A stretch of 64,000 nt of DNA, from the NCBI RefSeq assembly GCF_000189635.1, contig NW_002476433.1, positions 531,842-595,841 on the forward strand, in the 5' to 3' direction. Below the pieces are notes generated by a model. The model saw nothing but the letters and a program-made list of their open reading frames with translations, searched no databases and was not told the origin of the DNA. Positions 57,201 to 64,000 of the stretch are shown piece by piece. The translations under genes and the position numbers were made by a program. The DNA comes from Tetrahymena thermophila SB210 (lineage: Eukaryota; Ciliophora; Oligohymenophorea; Hymenostomatida; Tetrahymenidae). Each line of letters begins with the position of its first letter. The stretch's first letter is position 1.

Positions 57201-60200
57201 TCTGGTCCTTTAGTTAGAATTTCAGCTATTAACTTTTCGCTATTTTACCTTTTAAAGCTTTTTTTCCTATCTCTGCATATTTAAATGGGTGATTTTTGTG
57301 ATTAGCTATCTTTTGATTCTATTTTTTCATTACTTTCATCGTTTTCATTAGTTTCTAGCTTTTCTCTTTCTTTCTCTTCTTTCTGGAGCTATTTCAAAAT
57401 TTCATCTCTTTATTTATCTAAAGATTCATAAACCTTTAATAAGTTAATATTATTATAATACTACGTGGTTGAACTCTCAACACATGCTAAATTTGAAGCT
57501 ACCTTCAACTTTCCATCTTAACCCATAATATTTGTCCTTGAGGATATGATTTGGTGTTAAGGAAGCTATCTGTTTGATTAAAATATATCTATTTCTTGTT
57601 CTGTATCTTATTTTAAGTCTTCAAAAGTATCTTAAATTTCTTAGCTGTCATTTTTATGATTGCCTTCATTCTTGACTGTGAACTAAGATGCCATAATATT
57701 CAAATGATTTTAAGGAGATTAGTTGATTAAAATATTTTAACTTGATTCTATAAAAGGCTCTTTAGATTTTGAAGCTAAATGAGTGGTATTTTCATTCAAT
57801 CCATTATAAATTTTCTAGAAAACTGTAGTTTTTGTTACTTAAGTAGTACCTAAAGTAGAAGTTAAGTCTTTATCATTCATAGTAAAAGTGGTAATTTCGA
57901 CTACATACAAAATTAAACTTCTCCCGTCAATTAATCGAATGTGTTCTTATTCCAAATTCAAGGATAATTCATATGAAAGAGTATTTTCATATAAATTTTT
58001 ATTCTTCTTAAGAAAGTCGTTCAGGAATTATTTAAATTTTTCGTTGCTGTCTCTCTAATTTTTGTTCCCATATTCAGATTTTTCAATTTAGCTCTAAAAA
58101 ATATGGCATTCCTACTAGAAATTTTTGAGTATATCCTAGAATCCTAATGGTATTTGTAAAAGAAAAATATAGTAATCTACCATTTTTGTTTAAATAAACA
58201 TGTTTACTTTTTGGAAAGAAGAACTCACATCTAATATTACTTAAATCCTACTTAGAAGTGTAGTTTTCAATTAATTAATATACAGTTGGACAAAATAGCC
58301 TAATGTTTGATTTAATAATGTCTAGATTTTCACATTCATATTCATATAACTCAGATAAAATAGGTTTATAGAAATTTTCAGACACACCTTAAATGTACCC
58401 TTGCTTGTCAATCAATACATAATGAGAATTAGTCTATACTTTTAAAACTAAACTACTGAAGCACAATTCATTCTATATTCCAAAATAGTAATTCACATAA
58501 ATTTTTATAGGAAACAAAAATCCATCTTTCTTTTTTGCTAATGTTGGTCTGTAAGATCTTAAAATATTATGAGTTCCTAATTCATTATTTAAAATTATCT
58601 AATCAATATTTTACTTTAAATTTTTTACTAATCAAGTAAAATAGTTTTTCAAAATATAAAATTTAGAAAATAATTAATTTGCCAAAATATAAAATTTTAG
58701 AAATTAATTTGTCAAAATATAAAATTTAAAAAATATAATAAAATTTAAATTTTAGAAATATCAAACTCTAAATGTTTGTTTTAAAATCAATTTTAATTAA
58801 AAAAAAATAAATTAAAAATAATTTTAAAATTTTTTATTTTTAAATTGAATTAAAAATTCATTTTAATTCTTAAAAAAAAAAATACTTGGCTAATGTTTTT
58901 TGAAAAAATATGAAATAATTTAATTATCTGATAATTATATGCCTCAACTAAAGATTTTAATTATTATTTAAATCAAGAAAAATAAAACTTAATTAATTTA
59001 AAATACCTTATTCTATTAATCTTTGAATAAAGTAATCATGCTCTTTAGAGACACAGTAAGGCATTAACATTTTAACAGAGTTAATTTAGTAAAATTCATT
59101 TGATTTATATCCAAAAAATTAAGGAGTTCTTTCTGAGTAGTTGAGAATCAAACCTTTTTCTTTTCCACCAAAAGAGGCTATAATAGTAACCACATTACCC
59201 TTTAAGACAGTAAGAGAGTGAACAATATTTTTATCTTAAAACTCATCTCTTCTATACAGCTCATTTAATTAAGTTTCTAACTTTTCTGTAAAAATAGGGT
59301 CATTAATAAGTCTAAATTTGATCAACGAAAGCATTCTCATAAAGTGTATATTTTCTTTTGATTATCTGAGCTCATGCAAAAGAATTCTTTCTATCCTGTT
59401 TATCCCAGCCATGAGATTCATTATATCTTTGTATAGCTCACTAATTGTATTATATCCTTCTACAAGTTTTTCATTATACTATATCTTCTTTTGTATCAAA
59501 TCAATTACTTCTTACTTTATCATCACTTTCTTTTCTTCACAAAGCACGAAATTTTCAAATCTTTCATACATAATTGCTTCTTAAGTATCTTTAAGTCTTT
59601 TTATTTCAAAAAATACCAAATAAGTAAATAATTAATAAAAATTTTTAAATTGCTATTGTTTAGTTTAAATAAAACTATTTTAAATTTTAAAAGTTAAATT
59701 ATTCTTTCTATTGATGTAAAAATAGCAATATCTATCTATCTTTTTGTTTATTTAAGTATGTATTTATTACCTGTAAGAGTATCTAAGTGATTTGTCCTTT
59801 TCTTTAATTCTATTTTCTATGAACTGAGTCATTGCAATTTCAACTATCTTAAAGAATATGGATTTTTCTTAGAACATTTAGGTATGATGTTTAACTAAGT
59901 AGAGACATTTAATTTAATTGTTTTTCACTTTACACTAAAAATACCAAAATTTTAAACAAAACTCTTCAAGTTCATGACTTTGCTTTTAAAATTTAATGCA
60001 GAGAGTAAATTAGTAATCTATAAATTCTAAGATCCACTAGATGTAATTTTCTTTGTTTTGAGATAGTTCATATAAATAAATGCCTCTCGCTTTTGACTTA
60101 ATTAATCTCTGATCTTCTTAAATAGCAATAGAAGTCAGGGCTTGTTTCTCTAATTATAATTCTAGCTATCTCTGAGTATCAGATTTATATTTCTATTCAT

Positions 60201-60870
60201 ATAATTTAGAAATACAAGGGCAATTTATATCTTTGCATTCTATTTAATGCTAGTTCATCAAACCCTACAACTTGATGTATGCATCTTCATTTTTTTAAGA
60301 TTTTTTAATGAGTTCTAGTACAGTAGTAAAGAAGAGAAGTTGTTTGCTTAGATCTTTTTTCTTGCTAAAAACAATGTTATACCTATTAATACTTTGAATG
60401 ATGAAATTCCAGATAGTCTCGTTGAAAACTATTGATAAAGTACATAGTATGATAGATGTAAAAAAATAGTTTTGTTAATTAGTCCTTGGACTAAATGTGT
60501 AGAATATGTACATAGAGAGATTTATAATTAATATGCTGATAGCATTTAAGTAAAATAATGATATTTCTCGAGAAGGATAGGGAAAATATCTTATTAAATT
60601 TACAACTAGTAAAAAAACAAATATAAGAGTAGCGATAATCATAAATAACTATGATTCAGAATAACTAATAGCAACTAAAATTATTATACCAATATACTCT
60701 ATTATTTTTGTATATGAGAAAGGTGTTTTTAAATTATTCTTATTCACCAAATCCGCTGAGTTATAAATAAATATGCTAACAAATATTATCATTACACTTG
60801 TTAATAATAAGACTGCTGATATTACTAAAAATCCAATTTAATTTAAATCCTTAGGAAGTCTTGGTAACAT
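54244..60870 (-). CDS. TmcB-like ciliate multi-membrane PAS protein
   Basis: Seven exons proposed: 60870-59771, 59596-59007, 58627-58116, 58093-56602, 56384-55628, 55587-55152, 55041-54244; 1894 residues. The N-terminus has several helices (IGFLVISAVLLLTSVMIIFV, IIATLIFVFLLVVNLI, LYLNAISILIINLSMYIF), then the Cys-rich motif HQIECKDINCPC that marks the large ciliate family annotated TmcB/TmcC. Two PAS-like regions follow (about residues 480-620 and 620-800), with GFLFPIKIYV and IDKQGYIQGVSENFY. A 500-residue polar region leads to a C-terminal membrane module: FVIQWFLFIIMVTIQTLIIF, NFGVSLVIIVSSYIFVLPSF, a long extracellular loop and LIIIVFVVGSVIYSIFFFNI. It is probably a membrane sensor; ligand unknown. 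The join at 58115-58094 needs a 22-nt intron or hides a frameshift. The 40-nt intron 55627-55588 is also short. Confidence 0.8.
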
Positions 60871-61420
60871 CAAACCTTTGTATTAAAATATAATTTATTT
60901 ATTTTTATAACAAATTACTATTGAATAATACAACTAACATTCAATAAACTTAACCAATTTTTTATTTTTTAGTAAGGTAGGGTAGTTAGGTATATATGAA
61001 TTTATATTGATAGCATAAAAAATTTCGCATTTACTAAAAAATTATAAATATATTTTTATATTTTTTAAATCAATTCTACTCATTAAAAAAAATGTTTTAA
61101 ATTTATTTTAGAATTTAAAATTCATTTTTAATTTATTTTTGAAACAAAACAAAAAAATATTTGCTTGCTTATTTCCTTGTTTGTTTGTTTGTTTGTTTGT
61201 TTGTTTGTTTGTTGCCTTAGTGGTATTCTATGAGTGAGCTGAGGTAAATGTTATTCAAAAATTTAAATGAAAAATGATGATTTATTTTAAGCTTTATATT
61301 GTAGATAAGTAGATAAATTGATAGATTTGCTAGATAATTAATAAATTATTTACACTTTTGAATGTATGTAGTTATATTATAATTTGAAATTGATTTAAAT
61401 AATAATTAAATTATACATCG
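60871..61420. other. Intergenic, 5' region of the TmcB-like gene
   Basis: 550 bp, AT-rich, with a (TTTG)n microsatellite of about nine units at 61177-61213. Holds the promoter of the large minus-strand gene and perhaps of the small candidate gene at 61421. Confidence 0.5.
61177..61213. repeat. (TTTG)n microsatellite
   Basis: Nine or so uninterrupted TTTG units, the start of a run of tetranucleotide repeats toward the telomere. Confidence 0.9.
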
Positions 61421-61780
61421 ATGCGATATAGTATTTTAGCTATTAGTATTTGTCCATTCATTATAACAGTTAAACCAACCAAAGACGAAATCCATTTTTA
61501 TAATCAACATAACCCATTTAAGCATGTCAAGTTGTATTAAAACATACTTTATCTTTATTGATTACTTTTTAAAATTATTGGTGCTATCTTTAGTGCTTTT
61601 AATGCCTATTAAACAATTATTAAATATGAGGAGTAATTCAATTTAATTTATTTACCAAGCACAAAGGAGCAGTAGATAAAGTAAATATCTTAGATCAGCA
61701 GTAATACCATCCAAATTATCATTTAGTAGTCATTTTCCCAATAAGCTAACGCTGCAGAAACCCTAAAAAACCTATTTTGA
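61421..61780 (+). CDS. Possible small two-exon gene, unknown product
   Basis: Exons 61421-61530 and 61594-61780 give a 98-residue frame ending in TGA. The segment is visibly less AT-rich than its surroundings, which in this genome often marks coding DNA. The predicted start MRYSILAISICPFIITVKP looks like a signal peptide; the second exon reads KYEEQFNLIYLPSTKEQQIK and then a Gln-rich helix with FSQQANAAETLKNLF. No family was recognised. The intron is 63 nt, GTTGTATT to TTTAG, with a weak 5' site. The same base composition continues to about 62000, so more exons may follow, or this may be the remnant of an older gene broken near the chromosome end. Confidence 0.35.
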
Positions 61781-63558
61781 TAATTTAATAGCTAATTGTT
61801 CTACTTAGTCTACTTAAATGGAAATAGTAATTTTACTATGAGAATTGGATGGCAAATTAAAATGTGTCTGAAAAGATCTAATTTAAAGGTGGAATTGAGG
61901 TGCAAATCCCAAACAACTAAAAGAAATAAATAAAAACAAGTATCTTAAAGTATTGCTAAGGTAATGACCTCGAATTATCTTCTACTTGAATAAATAAGTA
62001 AAAATTTGAAAGATAAACTGTGAATTTATCTTTTATGAGATCATTTTTAAGAATTTTCTTAGATATTCGCTTGTTCTTAGAATGTTAAGCTAATTTCTTT
62101 TTTATATCTTTCATTATTATTTTAATATTTATTTTAAACCTACTTACTTACTTACTTACTTACTTATTCTACTCTATTTTTATTATTATATTTATTTATT
62201 TTTTACTTCTCTTTGTTAGCTTAATTAGCAATCTAATACTTCAAAAATATATTTTTACTAATTAATTCATGTATATATATATATCTTTATATTATTTAAA
62301 CGAAAAAACAAAATTCAATACAAAAAAAAAAGAAACAAAGAAATAAAGAAAGAAGAGTTGATTTCAATTATTAATCTAAATATCATTTAATAAAATTATA
62401 CGATATGTTATTTAATTTTAACTATTCAATTGAAAATTAATAAATCAAAAGTTAGTTAGTTAGTTAGTTAGTTATTTAGTTAGTAAGTTAGTTAATGAGG
62501 TTGGTAGACTGGTAAATATGTTGGTTAATATGTATTTATATCATTATTATTTTTTCGATCAATTAATTATTGCTATTTTTAAAGCTTCTATTTTAACAAC
62601 TATTAACGTTTTGTTATAAAAAATGGAATTTTAATATTTAAAATTTTATACTTAAAAATAATTAAAATAAAAAGTTAACTATTTTTTAATAAATAAATTA
62701 ACTCGTTTGAATTAGGTTGTTTGAGGTTTAATTAAACCTTTTTACAGAAATTTATATTTTTTTTATAAAATAATTTTAAGATTTTATTTATGTTAAAAAT
62801 AATATTAAGTTTAACATACAATATTAATTAGGTAGTTTCTTTTTTTACAAACATCTATTTATACTTTTGACTAAAAAATTGATCTTGGAAGAATGACATT
62901 AATATTAAATATTTTTAGAAAAGGTTTGAGTGAATAGAATACTGATTTTTGCAACAACATAAAAATAAAATAATTATGTTTTGTGTTTTTTATTTTTTTT
63001 TGTTAAAATAAATAGTTTTTTTATTAAAATGAATTTTTTAATTGTGCCTTAAAATTTTTAAAAAAAATGTTTTAATCTGATTTGAATATCCTTGACTCTT
63101 ATTAGATTGAAAAATTGTGTTTTATCTTTAAGTTTTACACTAAAAAAGTATAAAATTATTCCTTTAATTCTTTCTTTCTGCCAAAAATGTTTTTTTCATG
63201 AAAAGTAAATATTTTATAAAACATTATTTCTCTCTAAAGTATTGCAAACATTTTTACTAGTTAAGTAAAAGTAATTTATCTGTATTTTTTAATAATTACT
63301 TCTATGTGTGTTTGCTTGATTGGCTAAATAAATTTATTTAATTTAAAAAAATTAAGGTTTTTTGTTTAAATTTGTTTAGAATATTTAAATTAATTTTTAC
63401 TAATTTTAATTAAGTGGTTGGTAAGAAATACCTAAAAATAAAATATCATTTTCTATTTTTTATTTTTAAAATTTTTTTCAATTCAAAGTTTATTTTATGA
63501 AATTAATTTAAACTTTCTTCATTATTTTTTATTTGCTTTTTGATTAAAATTAAATAAC
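61781..63558. other. Subtelomeric region, gene-poor
   Basis: The first 250 bp keep a coding-like composition without a frame I can defend (one stretch reads FKGGIEVQIPNNQKKQ before a TGA). The rest is very AT-rich with several tetranucleotide runs: (CTTA)n at 62146-62166, (GTTA)n at 62451-62494 and an AT run near 62272. No telomere-like degenerate repeats or mobile element were seen. Confidence 0.6.
62451..62494. repeat. (GTTA)n microsatellite, slightly interrupted
   Basis: About eleven GTTA units with two interruptions (TTTA and GTAA), in the subtelomere. Confidence 0.85.
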
Positions 63559-64000
63559 TTGGGGTTGGGGTTGGGGTTGGGGTTGGGGTTGGGGTTGGGG
63601 TTGGGGTTGGGGTTGGGGTTGGGGTTGGGGTTGGGGTTGGGGTTGGGGTTGGGGTTGGGGTTGGGGTTGGGGTTGGGGTTGGGGTTGGGGTTGGGGTTGG
63701 GGTTGGGGTTGGGGTTGGGGTTGGGGTTGGGGTTGGGGTTGGGGTTGGGGTTGGGGTTGGGGTTGGGGTTGGGGTTGGGGTTGGGGTTGGGGTTGGGGTT
63801 GGGGTTGGGGTTGGGGTTGGGGTTGGGGTTGGGGTTGGGGTTGGGGTTGGGGTTGGGGTTGGGGTTGGGGTTGGGGTTGGGGTTGGGGTTGGGGTTGGGG
63901 TTGGGGTTGGGGTTGGGGTTGGGGTTGGGGTTGGGGTTGGGGTTGGGGTTGGGGTTGGGGTTGGGGTTGGGGTTGGGGTTGGGGTTGGGGTTGGGGTTGG
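63559..64000 (+). repeat. Telomere, (GGGGTT)n
   Basis: From 63561 to the end the sequence is about 73 perfect, uninterrupted GGGGTT units on the + strand, preceded by TT at 63559-63560. The G-rich strand runs 5' to 3' toward the end, as at a true right-hand chromosome terminus. GGGGTT is the Tetrahymena (and Glaucoma) repeat; Paramecium mixes GGGGTT with GGGTTT, and hypotrichs use GGGGTTTT. The lack of any variant unit fits telomerase synthesis on a macronuclear chromosome. The repeat may be longer than shown, as the window ends inside it. Confidence 0.99.

Noticed and set aside
61466..61480. Partial match to the Tetrahymena chromosome breakage sequence (TAAACCAACC)
   Set aside because: Only the first 10 of 15 bases match; the site is 2.1 kb from the telomere and inside a coding-like stretch, whereas real breakage sequences are removed and telomeres are added close to them.
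1..64000. tRNA, rRNA, CRISPR arrays, operons, insertion sequences and viral genes
   Set aside because: No T-arm-like GTTCRANNC context with a fitting fold, no regularly spaced repeats, no transposase, reverse transcriptase or capsid-like frames were seen while reading both strands.

Overview
The window is the right-hand end of a ciliate macronuclear chromosome, almost certainly Tetrahymena or a close relative. It ends in about 440 bp of perfect GGGGTT telomere. It is roughly 75-80% A+T by eye, and every credible gene reads through many TAA and TAG codons (glutamine) and stops only at TGA (NCBI code 6). Introns are short, AT-rich and GT-AG. All gene models below were built by hand under code 6; the exon phases were checked to add up, and splice sites were chosen by phase, consensus and remembered family similarity. 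No database search was run.

Layout, left to right: a glutathione S-transferase (GST) cluster with one intact minus-strand gene between two decayed plus-strand copies (0-5 kb); a TauD-type dioxygenase divergent from an aldehyde dehydrogenase (5.9-9.3 kb); Tim22, a PAC3-like proteasome chaperone, QTRT2 and an NPSN-type SNARE (10.7-17.1 kb); two paralogous amino-acid transporters flanking a divergent di-ubiquitin gene and a perfect 66-bp-arm palindrome (18-27.3 kb); a multi-EF-hand protein and the Arp2/3 subunit ARPC3 (29.8-34.2 kb); two tandem TMEM185-like membrane RING ligases with an unknown 216-aa gene between them (35.2-45.8 kb); a large glutamine-rich CTFKP-motif protein, a PLGRKT-like membrane protein and an S49 peptidase (46.4-53.5 kb); a 1894-residue TmcB-like multi-membrane PAS protein (54.2-60.9 kb); then a gene-poor, microsatellite-rich subtelomere and the telomere.

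The genes are mostly unrelated housekeeping or signalling functions, as expected in a eukaryote without operons. Possible functional or evolutionary units are the divergent dioxygenase/dehydrogenase pair and the local duplications (GST, transporter, RING). The items most worth following up are the perfect palindrome, the di-ubiquitin lacking Arg72 in both repeats, the set of introns that are multiples of three and free of TGA, and a possible 22-nt intron in the TmcB-like gene. No tRNA, rRNA, CRISPR array or transposon gene was found.
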